The notes: generated by a model not told the origin, from the sequence alone. A stretch of DNA of 64,000 nucleotides from Flaccisagitta enflata (GCA_965153355.1 OZ231126.1:61814001-61878000); one strand, 5' to 3'. Shown: positions 36,271 to 49,097, numbered from the stretch's first letter. Translations and numbers: made by a program.

Positions 36271-39200
36271 TAGCGCTCATGGAATGCGCAGAAAATGGCT
36301 TTAGTATCCCCACCCGGCGCTTTTTCCTTTCCAATATGACCAAAAAAGAGTAAAAAGCCCTCAGAAACTCAAGGGCATCGGAATTGGAGCATCGGTAGTT
36401 GAAGAACAATGAAGAAAAAACAGGAAATATAGGGGTCAGACACCCCTAATTTTGTTTGCTCATATTTTCTGATTGAATTGAGCAAATGACCTCAACTTAG
36501 GCTCATTTTAAAGAGCAGACGCAGCTCTTTAAAATGAGCCCTAATTGAGGTCATTAGCTCAATCCGTTTAGACGCTGCATTGTTCCAAAGTTGATCTAAG
36601 TTTGAGCAAATAATTGACTTCACTTATGCAACTTTGCAAGCTCAGATCTTCTAAGCTAATTAAGCTAATGACCTCAACTTGGGCTCATTTTAAAGAACAG
36701 ACACAGCTCTTTAAAATGAGCCCAAGTTGAGGTCATTAGCTCAATCCGTTTAGACGCAGCATTGTTCCAAAGTTGATGTAAGTTTGAGCAAAAAATTGAT
36801 TTCACTCATGCAATTTTGCAAGCTCATATCTCCTAAACGAATTGAGCTAATGACCTCAACTTGGGCTCATTTTGAAGAAAAGACGCAGCTCTTGAAAAAA
36901 AGCTTAAGTTGAGGTTGTTAGCTCAATTCGCATTGAAGCAGCTATCTCTTTATGCTGATGTAAGTTTTCACTAAGCCTGGATTTCACCCATGCAACTCAG
37001 TCACCTATTTGCTTCTGAAACGTGGATGCGGGTGAGCATTTCTGTTCTTTCATGGGATTGTCCGCTTTTTTTTTCATATGAATGATATGACTGGCTTTTT
37101 TCTCTAAGAATGATGCCAACGGGTATTTCTTTACCCTATGGATACATGCCAGGCCAAAGCAAGAAAACAATCTGGTCAAATTGACTTAATATAGCCTGAT
37201 CTAAGGCATTTTTCAGGCCAAAAATCCATTTTATCGATTTTAAACATATAGAATAATTTTTCGAGCTTCTCCTCTCTGTTACTGTTATCTTGCAATTTAT
37301 CTACACTGAATGAAAATGATCTTGGCCAATAAACGAAAAATCATTACATATATCATAACAGTTGGTCTCTGAGCGGCGTGAATTTAGATGGGGTTTTTGT
37401 CGATTTTCAATTTACTTCAGCCTTTGAGCGGTGAATTCTCGAGTGATTTTAAGGAGAGTGTCTGCGTATACTTAGGAAGTTGTGACGTATGGGAGTTGAT
37501 AACAGTTGTTGTTGTTGTTGTTGTTATTGTTGTTGTTGTTGACATTGTTGATATTGTTGTTGTTGTCATTGTTGTTGTTGTTGTTATTGACATTGTTGAT
37601 ATTGTTGTTGTTGTTGTTATTGACGTTGTTGTTGGTGATGGTGGTGGTGGTGGTAGTGGTGGTTGTTGTTTCAAATGCTGTTGTCGTTGTTGTTGTTATT
37701 GCTGTTTTGAACAGGATCTCATTCCAGATTAAGCCGGAGTCGGAGCCAAAAAGTCATCTGAAATCTGGCCACATCAGCTCATCTTGACCAGCTCCTTGAA
37801 TGTGAAAGCCGAATATGTAATTATTTAATAAAGCTAATGATCATAGAGAAGAAAAAAAACTGATACGACGTTATATAATCTTCATGCCTCCTGACATGGT
37901 ATTTATGGATGAAAAATAATTCATTTGGCTAAAGCAAGTCATTTAATTTTGGCTATTCTAGCTGGAAAAAGTTTTACACAATGGAAATATACCCAGAGGT
38001 AAGTTTCAGGAAAAACAGGTCGCCCAAGGGCAATACGTGGTCAGGGATACCCATTGCCCTGCTTTGCATGGTTGTAAATCGGAATAAGAGGCAGGGCAGC
38101 GGCCCCAAAGGCGACAAAGTCCTGTAGAACACAGGGGACTTTGGTTTGTCCATCCGTCCATCTGTCTGTCCATCCGTTTGTCCATCCGTCCATTCGTTTC
38201 AGCAGTTTTTCAGGCCTGAAATCTGCCTCTCAGGACCCTAAAATCTGCCCTCTTAGGTCTTGGAATTGAAAGATATATCAGCCTGAGACAGGTTTAAGGT
38301 TTAGGCGCAAATTTGTAATTTGAGAGAGCAGATTAAGGCCTGAGAGGGGGCAGATTTCAGGGCCTGGAGAAGGCAGATTTAGACCCGGAGAGGGCAGATT
38401 TCAGGCCTGAGAGGACAGGTTTCAGGCTTGAAAGGGGGCAAACTCAGGCCTGAGAGAGCAGATTCAAGACCTGAGAGGGCAGACTTGGACTGACAGGGCC
38501 TGGGGGTGAATGAACGAATGGATGGGACAACAATCAACAAACGAACGAAAGACCCCTTTCTTCTATAGGACTTTGTCCCCTCCGGAGCCGCTGCCCAAAA
38601 AACTTAGTGATACGTTTTTGGGCAGCGGCACTAAAGGGGGCAAAGTCCTGTAGAACACAGGGGGACTTTCGTTTGTCTGTTCAATTGTCCGTTCATTCGT
38701 CCCCTCCCCAGGCTCTCTCAAGCCTGGATTCTGCACTCTCAGGCCTGAAGTACTCCCTCCCAGGCTTGAAATCTGCCCTCATAAGCCTGGATTCTGCCCT
38801 CTCAAGCCTGGAATATGCTCTCTCAGGCCCAAAATATGCCCTCTGAGGCCTGAAATCTGCCTTCACAGATACATGGCCACCATAGTCGCCCTCCGGTGAG
38901 CAGGGGCAGTGATAACCACCTGTATACGCAGAAAAAGAAAAAAAAAGTTTGACAGACGGACCAAGCAGGTTGCACAGATGCGTGCACTCAAAATGACATC
39001 AACTACTTCTAAACAAATTGAGCTAATGACCTCACTTTGGGCTCATTTAAAGTAGATGCAGCTCTTTAAAATGAGCCCAAGTTGAGGTCATTAGCTCAAT
39101 TTGTTTGGAAGATATAAGCTTTCAAAGTTGCATGAATGAAATCCATGTTTTGCTCAAACTAACATTAACTTTGGAGCAATGCTACTTCTAAACGAAATGA

Positions 39201-39670
39201 GCTAATGACCTCAGCTTGGGCTCATTTTAAAGAGTAGATGCAGCTCTTTAAAATGAGCCCAAATTGAGGTCATTAACTCAATTTGTTTGGAAGTTATAAG
39301 CTTTCAACGTTGCATAAATGAAATCCATGTTTTGCTCAAACTGTCATCAACTTTGGAGCAATGCTGCTTCTAAACGGATTGAGCTAATGACCTCAATTTG
39401 AGCTCATTTTAAAGAGCTGCGCCTATTCTTTAAAATGAGCCCAAATTGAGGTCATTAGCTTAATTCGTTTAAAAGATATGAGCTAACAAAGTTAGGGGTG
39501 TCTAACCCCTATATTTTCTATTTTTCCTTCATTTTTCTTCAACTACCGATGCTCCAATTCCAATGCCCGTGACTTTCTGAGGCCTGTTTACTGTTTTTTA
39601 GTTATATTGGAAAGGAAAAAGCGCCGGGTGGGGATACCAAAGCCATTTTCTGCGCATTTCAGGAGCGCTA
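36271..39670. mobile_element. 3.4-kb hAT-like foldback element with 8-bp duplication
   Basis: TAGCGCTCATGGAATGCGC at the left and GCGCATTTCAGGAGCGCTA at the right. Flanked by CTACACAG (36263-36270 and 39671-39678). Arms remain complementary for about 650 bp and contain repeated smaller palindromes with TTAAAATGAGCCCAAGTTGA. The centre holds a (GTT)n tract (37506-37730) and G-group insertions (38017-38880). No transposase frame seen. Confidence 0.85.
38017..38880 (+). mobile_element. G-group (GGTCGCCC subtype) element plus second head
   Basis: Complete copy 38017-38602: GGTCGCCCAAGGGCAATACG, stem TTGCCCTGC...GGCAGGGCAGCGG, AAGTCCTGTAGAACACAGG, CAGGCCTGAAATCTGCC array in two opposite orientations, GGACTTTGTCCCC and GGAGCCGCTGCCCAAAA. 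A second head (38621-38880) has GGGCAGCGGCACTAAAGG and a shorter array. A reverse family-A remnant follows to about 38985. Confidence 0.72.
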
Positions 39671-39779
39671 CTACACAGTGAGACCATATGAAATTAGACC
39701 ATATAAACCAAGACCGTATAAAGAAAGACCATTTAAACCTAGACAAGACGCATCAACATTATCGTCATCATAAACAACA

Positions 39780-40128
39780 TTATTGCCATCAAAGTTACCA
39801 TCATCATCATCATCATCATCATCAGCATCATCATCATTGTTACCATCATCATAATCAGCATCGTCATCATAATCATCATCATCATTTCCCTCGACATTAT
39901 CATTATCATAGTTTCTTTCCCGTCATCATCATAATCATCATCATCATCATCATCATTGTTACCATCGTCATCATCTTTACCATCATCATCATTGTCATCG
40001 CGTTGTCGTCGTGGTTGTCATCAGCATCATCGTTACAATCGTCATCATTTATCAACATAATCATTAACATAGTCTTTTTTCTGTCGTCATCATCATCATT
40101 GTCATGTTCATCATCATCATCATCATCG

Positions 40129-40172
<44 letters not shown>

Positions 40173-40254
40173 GTCATATTCATCGTCACCATCATCAGCG
40201 TCATCGCTACAATCGTCATCGTTGTCATCATTCAACATCATCATTATCATTGTT
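39780..40254 (+). repeat. (ATC)n-rich tract
   Basis: Imperfect CATCAT/CGTCAT triplet repeats abutting the family-C head at 40255. Confidence 0.93.
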
Positions 40255-40610
40255 GATGCATCCTCGCATCTCTATAAGAGGGCATGTCCGTCCGTCGGTT
40301 GGTCGGTCGGTCACACATTAATCATATTCCACTATATTTATGCCATATTACACATGAATCACAACTGGATCAATAAAGCAGAGCAACTTAGCGTAAAATC
40401 AGATTATATTAAAGAAGACATGTTTAGTGAGATTAAAGTAGAACCATATAAAAAAAGACCATACCAAGAAAGACCATATAGAGAAAGACCATATAAAGAA
40501 AGACTATATAAAGAAAGACCATATAAAGAAAGACCATACAAAGAAAGACCATACAAAGAAAGACCATATAAATAAAGAAGAGGACGCATCGTTGGCCTAT
40601 CTGGCCTTGT
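40255..40610 (+). mobile_element. Family-C element, complete
   Basis: Head GATGCATCCTCGCATC, CTATAAGAGGGCATGTCCG, GTTGGTCGGTCGGTC. An array of 14-bp AGAAAGACCATATA units lies at 40436-40572. Tail AGGACGCATCG, terminal hairpin GGCCTATCTGGCC and TTGTTTTTT. Confidence 0.87.
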
Positions 40611-40844
40611 TTTTTGATTCGCGTGGTATGAGCTCCCCCGTATCTCCAAGTCTTGACGACATCTACTATAGTCAGTAGTAGTCAGAGGCCGAGGATCGCA
40701 AAGAATAAATGAATGAATGAATCGATGGATGAATTAATGAATGAATGATTAAACAAATGAACGAGCTCTTGAAAGATTTGAAGCCTGAATGATTCTCGAT
40801 AATGAACTTGACCTCATGTCATGTCATTGAGCTTTCGTTTTTTT

Positions 40845-40894
<50 letters not shown>

Positions 40895-41322
40895 TTATCT
40901 ATCTTTTAAAAAATCTATCTATCTTTCTATTTATCAAAATTCATCCCCTTTTTCAGTCGCGGACTGGCGACTGCAATAGGCTTTGTCTGCTGGTCCGTCC
41001 GTTGGTCCGTAGTATTGAGTCGGAAAGTGTAAAAACGCCAATTTACATGCCGCGCGTGTGTGTGTGGGGGTTGTAAAAGGGGAAATCGTTGTACTCGTTT
41101 TAACACAATGTCAATGATTTGAATGCAAATTTAACCGTATACTTCAACGATAAATGGACAGGAGGCGCTTCTTTTTCGCTTTTCTCTTGTTGTTTTAAGT
41201 ATGTTTTCACTCATTCATTCTTTTTATCATTAATTTATTCATTCATTCATTCATTTACTCATTCAGTCATTCATTAAATCTTTTTTTTTATTTCTCTTTC
41301 TTCTCGTCTTAGTGTCTTTTTA
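40611..41322. repeat. CTAT and ATTC microsatellites, family-D head
   Basis: (CTAT)n at about 40849-40900. A family-D head AGTCGCGGACTGGCGACT with TTGGTCCG at about 40956-41015, no tail found. ATTC repeats at about 41205-41275. Confidence 0.7.
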
Positions 41323-41326
41323 GTTG

Positions 41327-41670
41327 CGGACATGCAACTCTATAGGAGGCTATGGCACAGTGGTAGTTATCGAGCAACGACGAAGCATATTTCACCCAGG
41401 CCACCTCAACCACCTAAAACCACCCAAATCAGCTACACAGTGGTAGTTATCGAGCAACGACGAAGCATATTTCACCCAGGCCACCTCAACCACCTAAAAC
41501 CACCCAAATCAGCTATATGGGAGCCTTTGGTGGCTTTGTCTGTCCATCGGCCCGTCGGTCCATAACGCATTTTTGTGTGTGTTTGTGTGGAGGGGGGTGT
41601 GAATGGGGGTTGTGCGCCCCTGCCCAGCCGTCCGCAATGTCGGGCAACGAGATTGTTACTTGTTTCCTTT
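41327..41670 (+). mobile_element. Family-B element with a perfect 80-bp internal duplication
   Basis: Head AGTTGCGGACATGCAACT, CTATAGGAGGCTATGG. Then an 80-bp unit beginning CACAGTGGTAGTTATCGAGC is present twice in tandem without a difference (41356-41435, 41436-41515). Normal B sequence resumes with GGTGGCTTTGTCTGTCC. Tail CTGCCCAGCCGTCCGCAATG, GTTACTTGTTT. Confidence 0.82.
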
Positions 41671-41731
41671 TTACCTTCCATCCTTGCGTCAGCATTTCAT
41701 TTCCTTCAATCACCTGCCATCCTGCATTTTT

Positions 41732-41866
41732 AGTCGCGTGCACACACGACTCTGTGCTGATACGTCGGTCGTCACGTTCGTCCGCCCATCGGTATCCTAA
41801 ATGTATTGAGAGCGGTTTTTGCATTAGCGTCCCAACCCAGGGCGCGACTGATAGGGTTGTCCTTGT
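41732..41866 (+). mobile_element. Family-A element, short diverged copy
   Basis: Head AGTCGCGTGCACACACGACT, TCGGTCGTCACGTTCGTCCG, tail GGGCGCGACTG and GTTGTCCTTGTTTT. The terminal hairpin is degraded. Confidence 0.65.
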
Positions 41867-42010
41867 TTTAACGAGTTATCCTTTCATCCAGTTCGCTCAT
41901 TCTTTCCATCATTCTCTATTTCTTTCTACCTTTTGCTTTATTTGTTTCTTAGTTTCCTTGTTCATTTGTTTCTTTCTTGTTGACCGGTTAAGTATCTTTT
42001 TGTCTGACTT

Positions 42011-42012
<2 letters not shown>

Positions 42013-42055
<43 letters not shown>

Positions 42056-42100
42056 GTCTGTCTGTCTGTCTGTCTCTGTCTGTGTCTGTCTCTGTCTGTC

Positions 42101-42194
<94 letters not shown>

Positions 42195-42233
42195 TCTGTC
42201 TCTCTTTCTTTCTCTCTTTCTTTCTTTCTTTCT

Positions 42234-42292
<59 letters not shown>
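42013..42292 (+). repeat. (CTGT)n / (CT)n / (CTTT)n compound microsatellite
   Basis: CTGT units to about 42120, then CT, CTTT and CT runs. A short GA run lies at 42431-42458. Confidence 0.95.
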
Positions 42293-43066
42293 GCACGTGA
42301 GGATGTGCACGTGACTGGGGAACGCGCGCTGCTTCGCCGTTGCTGATGCTGCGCGTTCCGTGTCACCCCGTCCAGGCACTCTTTTCTATCTAGATGAAGA
42401 ACAAGCGTGGGCCCGAGCAATGGAATTTCGAGAGAGAGAGAGAGAGAGAGAGAGAGACCCAGCGCATGTGAACGCACGCACCCTGGCATGCATGTAGTTC
42501 ACGTTTGCACGCACGCCAGAGGTAGAGACGTATTCCTTCAGATTAATAAGTCGTCACCGTTTTTTGCACCATAAGCCATTTTCTGTTCCTGTAGATGTTA
42601 GTGCCAAGTTGCATTCTAGCACAAATCACGGCAGCGCGTCTGCTTGAGATTTATGTCAGCCATTCGCTGCCTTGCAATTTCCATCAACTTCATGCCCTGG
42701 ATGGAAGCTGCATTGCAACAACCAGAAAGTGATACAAAAACATTTGTTCGCATACAAATAACACACATTTTTCTGGCGTTGATTTTTTACTTACTGCGAA
42801 TTTGCGCCAATGTGTCATGCGATTGCAATGACCAATGAGCACTGCTGGACATTTTACGCTACTACTGCTGTCGTCGAGGAGATGCGATAAGAACTGGTTT
42901 GATGTTTGTTTTATGCTACGTTGCAACGTTCTGCAAAACGTCACCTTTGGAAATTTTTGCGCCATTTTGCATCATTGCTTTTTCTGTTTCACTAAAATCA
43001 CGAGACGAGCGCATACTTAGACTCTGACACAGAGATAAACACACACACACACACGCACTTACGTAA
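42293..43066. other. Unassigned stretch
   Basis: A GC-richer patch (42300-42360, GGGAACGCGCGCTGC) and (AC)n at 43039-43055. The open frames here have no recognisable motif. Confidence 0.45.
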
Positions 43067-45903
43067 GCACATGTGTTTGACAGCCAATCCAGGGTGAGAA
43101 TGACATTACTTTTTCTGTAGTTTTGCTATGCTCATATGTGTACAATACAAGAACAATCGAGTAGGAAATCTTCCCTGGGGGGATTTTTGAAAAAAAAATC
43201 GATTTTTCGCCCACAGGAAAGGTGGTGGTAATGCAGATTCTTGTGAGTTGTACTGACTCATTTTTTGATTCCATATTGTTATTCTATGCAAAATTTCATT
43301 CCATTTGATAGGTCACACTATATGGTTTAATACAGAAATAAAGTTTTCATATTTTGAGCCACCGATACTTTTTTGTAACGGTGACACAAAAAATGAAAAT
43401 TTGAATTCTTTGCATAAGTATAGAGTGCAACCTATCAAATGAAAGGGAATTTTGCCTAGATTAACAATATGGAATCAAAAATTGAGTAAACACACCCCAG
43501 TAGAATCTGCATTGAAAATGGGTCTAACATTTTCTGATTTTGAGAATTACTCAAAAATCCCTCCTGAGAAGATTTCCTACTTGATTGTTCTTGTATTGTA
43601 CACATATGAGCATACAGTACGAGATTCGAAGAAATGACCAACTCCAGGGAAGCGATATCTGCCAAACCGCTATGAATCAAGCTAAATTTTTTTACCCCAT
43701 AATGCACCTATAGGTCCTCTATATTGCATAAGGTTTTGGGGCGATTTCGAGAATTTCATTTTTTTTTATAAAAATTTTTTTCTCAGTTTTTTGCTGATTT
43801 CGACCACAAAATTTTTTTGAAAAAAAATTTCTTTCATATGTATGTTATGTGGCCATGACACCCAAAGCTCAAAAAAACACAAAAAGTAAAATAAATCCTC
43901 AAGTTTTCAATAAAATGTTCTGATTTTTGGTGTGGTATACGTAGTAGTTTTTGGACTCACTAATGAGTGTGCAAAATTTCAGCTCTTCAAAAGAATTTTT
44001 GATACAGCTATGAATTTTTGAAATATACACAAAATGCAATGTAGGACGATTTACTCCCCAAAAAATTTTTTTCAAATAAAAAATTCTGCCAATTGTCATT
44101 TTTTGACATAAGACGGCGAGCATTTAATGTCGCAATTTAGCGTTTTACCCCATTTTTTCAACTGTAGTTGAATAATTATAGCGAGTGCGCATCGTCGGAA
44201 ATCTGAGGTGGACAACTTCCCCACGTATAAAAGTGATCCGCCTGTTTTAATAAATCATTAGCTATTTCCTGTAGACAATAGCAGAAAAAACACCACATAA
44301 TGATACTTTTTCTGTACCTTATTAAAATCTCCTTTTAGGAACCGTTATTTCTGTTAAAATTCTCAAAAAACTTGTTGGATCTACTTTATCTGCTACAATC
44401 ACAGCTACGCCAGCCAATCAAACGTTCATTGTTCAACGTTTTACATCGGCCGGCCCATCGAACGTAGCCGTCATTGTACATGAGTTCTTCATGTGAAAGT
44501 GGCATTTATACACAGAATTTGAGGTTGCAGGCTATATTCAACTAATAATAATACTTTATAACGTCTATCTATTAGTTTTTGGTAACTATTACTATTAATT
44601 ACAGTCCAAAAACACGGGTGAGCTACACAAAGTTTCCTGGGCGGAGCTTCATGCTGCGTTCAGCGTTCAACCTCAGGCTAACGCAAGAAAATTGAACGGG
44701 CAGATGCTGCGCTGCTGCGTAAGCGCGAGGGCTCGCAGTTCCTACAGCTTTTTTAGGTCTCACGCTAAGACGCCTTATTTGATACATTTTTAGCTATTAT
44801 TTTTCAGACCAATGTATTATGATGATATTTTTTTACAAAATGGGTTTATTGACATGCTTTGTAAGATCTCTAATCAATTTGTGGAGAGATTGGACGTGTT
44901 GAGCTTCGACGATGTGCGCCCGCTAATAATTATGATGTAACAGATATTTTCATGAGATAAATTTTCTCCAGAAATACTCTGTGTGTATGTCTTTGTCAGA
45001 TGCTGACCTCAAAAAAAACTTTTAATCAGCAATTCACAAGAGAAAAGCAAAGAAAATAAGGAGTTTAAGTGAAATGTTGCTTACATTTCTTATTTCATTG
45101 CTACTGTTAAAATTATAAGACAATGAATGCAGAGAAATTTGCATTTTCAAAACATAGCTGCCTTCTGTTATCAATTTTGAATATAATAGTGTTCTTCATT
45201 TTTGTGTTTTTTTCATTTTCTATGCATAGTTATAATTTTAACAAGCCTCCTATCAGTTAACAAATATCAAATTATGAATATTTGATAATGTTTACTTAAT
45301 GGTAGCTTCACTTGCTTCTTTGTCCTCTTTGAATGCAAATTCAGCAATGAACTATTTACTATGATAAACTGAAATAATTCTTCTTATGTCATTTTTTATT
45401 TTCATTGTTATAAAAATTTTTATTTTGTCCCCTGTTGACACACTAAATCTTGCCGTCGGATGCTCGCCGTCATAGATAAGTACAAATTAAGAGTTTTTAA
45501 AAAATTTTTTGAACTAACCTCTTAGAAAAAAAATTTTTTCTCAAAAATTGTGAAAATGACCCTTTTTCTAAAGTTGAATACAAACTGTCATCGGATCATC
45601 TTCATTTTTGGTGGACATGTTACCTACTATCTACCCTAAAATTTGAGCTATCAGCGCCTAATGGTTGCGGAGATATTTACGTTCAAAGTTCAAAGTTCTA
45701 ATTAGTAGAAATGACTTGTGCTATAGGTGCATTATGGCCTTTTTTTCCTGTGGGCGAAAAGTCGATTTTTAAAAAAAAAATCCCTCCAGGGAAGATTTCC
45801 TATTCAATTGTTATTGTATTGTACACATATGAGCATAGCAAAACCACAGAAAAACCCAGAGTAATGTCATTCTCACCCTGGATTGGCTGTCAGACACATG
45901 TGC
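43067..45903. repeat. 2.8-kb foldback region with nested inverted repeats
   Basis: Outer arms: GCACATGTGTTTGACAGCC...GGTGAGAATGACATTAC from 43067 reappears inverted at about 45740-45903. An inner pair, about 43110-43330 versus about 43415-43620, shares the motif TGTACACATATGAGCATA. A block at about 45490-45700 is a diverged copy of the arm of the 12108-14129 palindrome. No transposase frame was recognised. Confidence 0.75.
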
Positions 45904-47419
45904 ACTAGGGCATACCTGAGGGTCAAAATGTAACAAATTTAGAACGCTTCAGCCAACTAACCATACACGCTAAGTCGTATTTAACAATTCAGCCAAGGAT
46001 TTGTATCTGGAAAAAAACTCACACAGCAACACTATAGAGTTTCAATGGGCGTAAAATTGCTTTCATATACTTTACCATTGTGTTGCCATGCGGGTTTCAA
46101 ATACCAACTTCTGCTTGTCTGATTTACTGCTCAAATGCCGTATAGCATGTATGGTTAGATGGCGGAGGAATTTTAAATTTTGGATCGAATTCACCCTTCC
46201 AGTAACCGCCCTACTGTGCACTAGGGGTTTAGACTTGCACCGCTTGAAATGCCAATCGGACATATCACCAGACCATGCGCAATCACAAAACAACCTGAGA
46301 ACTAGAAGGAAAGTTCATGAGATTTTATCATTTATAGTCGTGCCAACCCTACCTTTCCTATAGTAAAGTATAGGATCTTCCTCTTCCTCTTCTTCCTTCT
46401 CCCTATTCATTACAATGTACTTATATGTGTAATGACTGTAAATGATGTGTGACTCCTTTTTCCTTTTACATGTGTTTATATATCGTTTTTGTGCACACTT
46501 TGGTCATAACAGGGTGTGCAAAATTATCCGGACTTGGCAGTTACTTTTCTTAAAAACCCATAGAAATAATGATTTTTAAAAACATAAGAGGTAGATATGA
46601 AAAGATATCTATTTAAGCATTTAAAACAAAAATTCACAAAGAATAAAAAAGTCAGAAATAAAACTATAAATGTAAATTTGACTCTGATAAAACAATCCTT
46701 AAGAACATTCATAAGAAAAAAACCTGAAATTCTATTGTTAGTTTTTCTTGCCCTTTAGGCCTAGTTCATTTGCTTTATTAAGCTCCATTGATGTTGATTT
46801 ATTTTACCTCCCTCTGCACAGTGTGTGTCAAGCTAGGAAAGTCACAATGAAGTAGTTACAAACACAAGGATCTATGATTTTGTAACCTATTTTGTCCAAA
46901 AAAAAAACCGGACGCTGATTTTTGATCAAGGATTTCTCAATAGACAACTTCTATGGCTGTCTTCATTTCATCTGATCTGTCTATCTCAACTGTTTTCTCA
47001 TCAATATTCCTTTCTTTCTTTGATCTCTATTTCTGTCTCTTGCTCTGTCAAATTGACAGTCTTTTATCTACACTAGATTCACACATAATTTGTTTCATTG
47101 TAAATCGCAAAGTTGTTTTTCTTTCTAATGAAAATCCTTATGGCAGTTTCTCCGGTCTTTCGGCTTGAATTTTCCTAAACATGCGAATTTGAAAATTCAA
47201 TTTTACATTATGAACTATACATCATTTGAAAGCCCATCGAATTTGGACTAAGAAAACAACCTTCGCTAATGTTAGCGGTGTGTCGTATTGGCGTAAATCG
47301 CTAATCCCTGTAAGAACTCATAAGTCATATCATTAGTTTTTTTTGACGAAAATCGATGCAACTTGAGAAAAAGATATGGAATGAGACAGACAGAAACAAC
47401 CTGAGAGGGGAATAAAAAT
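45904..47419. other. Unassigned stretch
   Basis: No supported gene. TGCACTAGGG occurs at both 45901 and about 46217. The rest is AT-rich sequence with short frames only. Confidence 0.45.
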
Positions 47420-47710
47420 GAGGAGAAAAAGAAGAAGAAGAAGAAGAAGAAGAAGAAGACGAAGATTTGATGATTTGAAGAAGAAGAAGAAGAAGAAGAA
47501 GAAGAAGAAGAAGAAGAAGAAGAAATATTCGGTACAGAATGAAAGAGATACAGTTGAATGTAATCATGAAGAAGAAGAATAAATAATAGTTAATGAAGAA
47601 GAAGCTGAAGAAGAAGAAGAAGAAATAGTTAAAGAAGAAGAAGAAATAATAAATAAAGAAGAACAGAAGAAGAAGAAGAAGATAAAGAAGAAGGAGAAGA
47701 GGAAGAAGGG
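47420..47710 (+). repeat. (AAG)n microsatellite
   Basis: Long imperfect GAA tract with AATA interruptions, running into GGGTCAGTGGCCCCGAAG, a G-group fragment. It may be an expanded polypurine arm of that group. Confidence 0.93.
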
Positions 47711-48325
47711 GTTGAGATAGTGAGAGGGTCAGTGGCCCCGAAGAGAAAGAGGAGAAAATTCCTTAAATGTAATAATTGTCGCACAAGCGTTACATGGTCA
47801 GCGGTACCCAATGCCCCTAAGTTAGTCTATATACGTCTATATGACGATGTGATGGTGAGAGAGGCAGCGGCCCCGGAGAGACAGATGACCTATGATTCCA
47901 CACAGACCGATTTTCTGGGCTCTGAAAGGCTTGATTTGAAGTCTGGGAGGCCTGAATCAGGGTCTTGGAGGTCTGTCGGGTCTGAGAGGCCTGAACTGGG
48001 GTCTGGGAGACTTGTCTTGGGGTCTGAGGAGCTTGAATTTGGGTCTAAGAGGCCTGATTTGGGATCTGTCAGACTTGATTCAGGGTCTGAGGAGCTTGAT
48101 TTAGGGTCTGAGAGGCCTGATTTGGCGTCCTATCAGTCTGATTAGGGGTCTGAGAGCCTGATTTGGGATCTAAGAGGTCTGATTAAGGGTCTGAGAGACC
48201 TAAATCAAGGTCTGGGAGGCCCGATTAGGGGTCTGAGAGGCCTGATTTGGGTTCTGAGAGGGGGGGGGGGACGTACGTAGGCCGGAAACCAGAGAAAAAC
48301 TACCTGTGTGGAATCAAAGTCCATC
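47711..48325 (+). mobile_element. G-group element, variant subtype
   Basis: TTGTCGCACAAGCGTTACATGG, GGTACCCAATGCCCC...GAGGCAGCGGCCCC, GATGACCTATGATTCCACAC. Array of GTCTGAGAGGCCTGATTTGG units. The right end is GGGGGGACGTACG and TGTGTGGAATCAAAG, without the final GCCGCTGCCC. The change CTTTCAC to ATTCCAC in the head is matched by GTGGAAT in the tail. Confidence 0.72.
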
Positions 48326-48889
48326 TCCTTACCCAGTCACACGCACCATAGAATTGATTTCTTTTTGCTTTTGATATTAGGCAGTTTTAACCGGTGAGTT
48401 GGTCGTTTTTAGTCCGTTATTTATAAGTTGTCTAGTTGGTTTGTTTGTCAGTCAATAAAACATCGAAAATCCACCAGCACCCATTGGCCCCCATGACCCA
48501 GTTGATTTGACTGACAATTCTCTTCTACAAACGCAGTCTCATTAAGTCATTGATTCTCCTCCTCCTGGTACCTGAGGGTGGGAGATAGCCAAATTTGGCA
48601 GTATTAGGCAGAATTTGGCAGAGAATTTGCGGAGGGGGGGCGGGGAGGGATGTAGAGAAGGAGAAAGAGGAGAAAATTCCCATTTGTGTGAAAGCACTGG
48701 TCATTGACCCCTTCACTCCATAGGTGTCAGTTGCCATGCAAACACTACCATGTATTCCCGCTAAAATATCAATATTTTTAGTCTCGCGCGCATGCGTGTA
48801 TGTGTGTGTGTGTGTGTCAGCATGGATGTAGGGGAGCTTTGAATTTTGCCACGTCCACTTAGCATTTCAAGACCAAGTGTTTCAGTCAA
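48326..48889. mobile_element. G-group right-end fragment and flanks
   Basis: GGGGGGGCGGGGAGGGATG, AAAATTCCCATTTGTGTGAAAG, CATTGACCCCTTCACTCC at about 48632-48720, truncated before GGCCGCTGCCC. (TG)n at 48800-48818. Confidence 0.55.
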
Positions 48890-48890
48890 A

Positions 48891-48941
<51 letters not shown>

Positions 48942-49017
48942 CGAGAGCGCGAGAGCGAGAGCGAGAGCGAGAGCTGAGAGCGAGAGAGCGTGTTACAGAG
49001 ACAGAGAGAGGACAGGC

Positions 49018-49097
<80 letters not shown>

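Larger units (their letters stand above)
35008..39754 (+). mobile_element. Family-C element broken by two hAT-like insertions
   Basis: Head hairpin GATGCGTCCTCGCATC, CTATAATAGGCCATGTCCG. After the first insertion (35049-35820) the GTTGGTCGG tract resumes, then ATC/GTC triplets (35906-36138) and GTATAAAGTGAGACC-type units. After the second insertion (36271-39670) the units continue to AAGACGCATC (39745-39754), matching the C tail stem. The usual GGCC hairpin does not follow, so the right end is truncated or rearranged. Confidence 0.65.

Noticed and set aside
39688-40575. 295-residue frame over an HHHH/SSSS-rich stretch
   Set aside because: It is made of ATC triplets followed by the family-C element and its 14-bp array; no coding signature.
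43452-43637. Paired small frames in inverted repeats (IWNQK..., ALKMGL...)
   Set aside because: The same text appears inverted nearby and reflects a foldback repeat, with no conserved domain.
47720-48145. Frame of 141 residues with SGSERPELGSGRL repeats
   Set aside because: It lies within a G-group array, is a translation of the roughly 20-bp units, and differs in each copy of the element.
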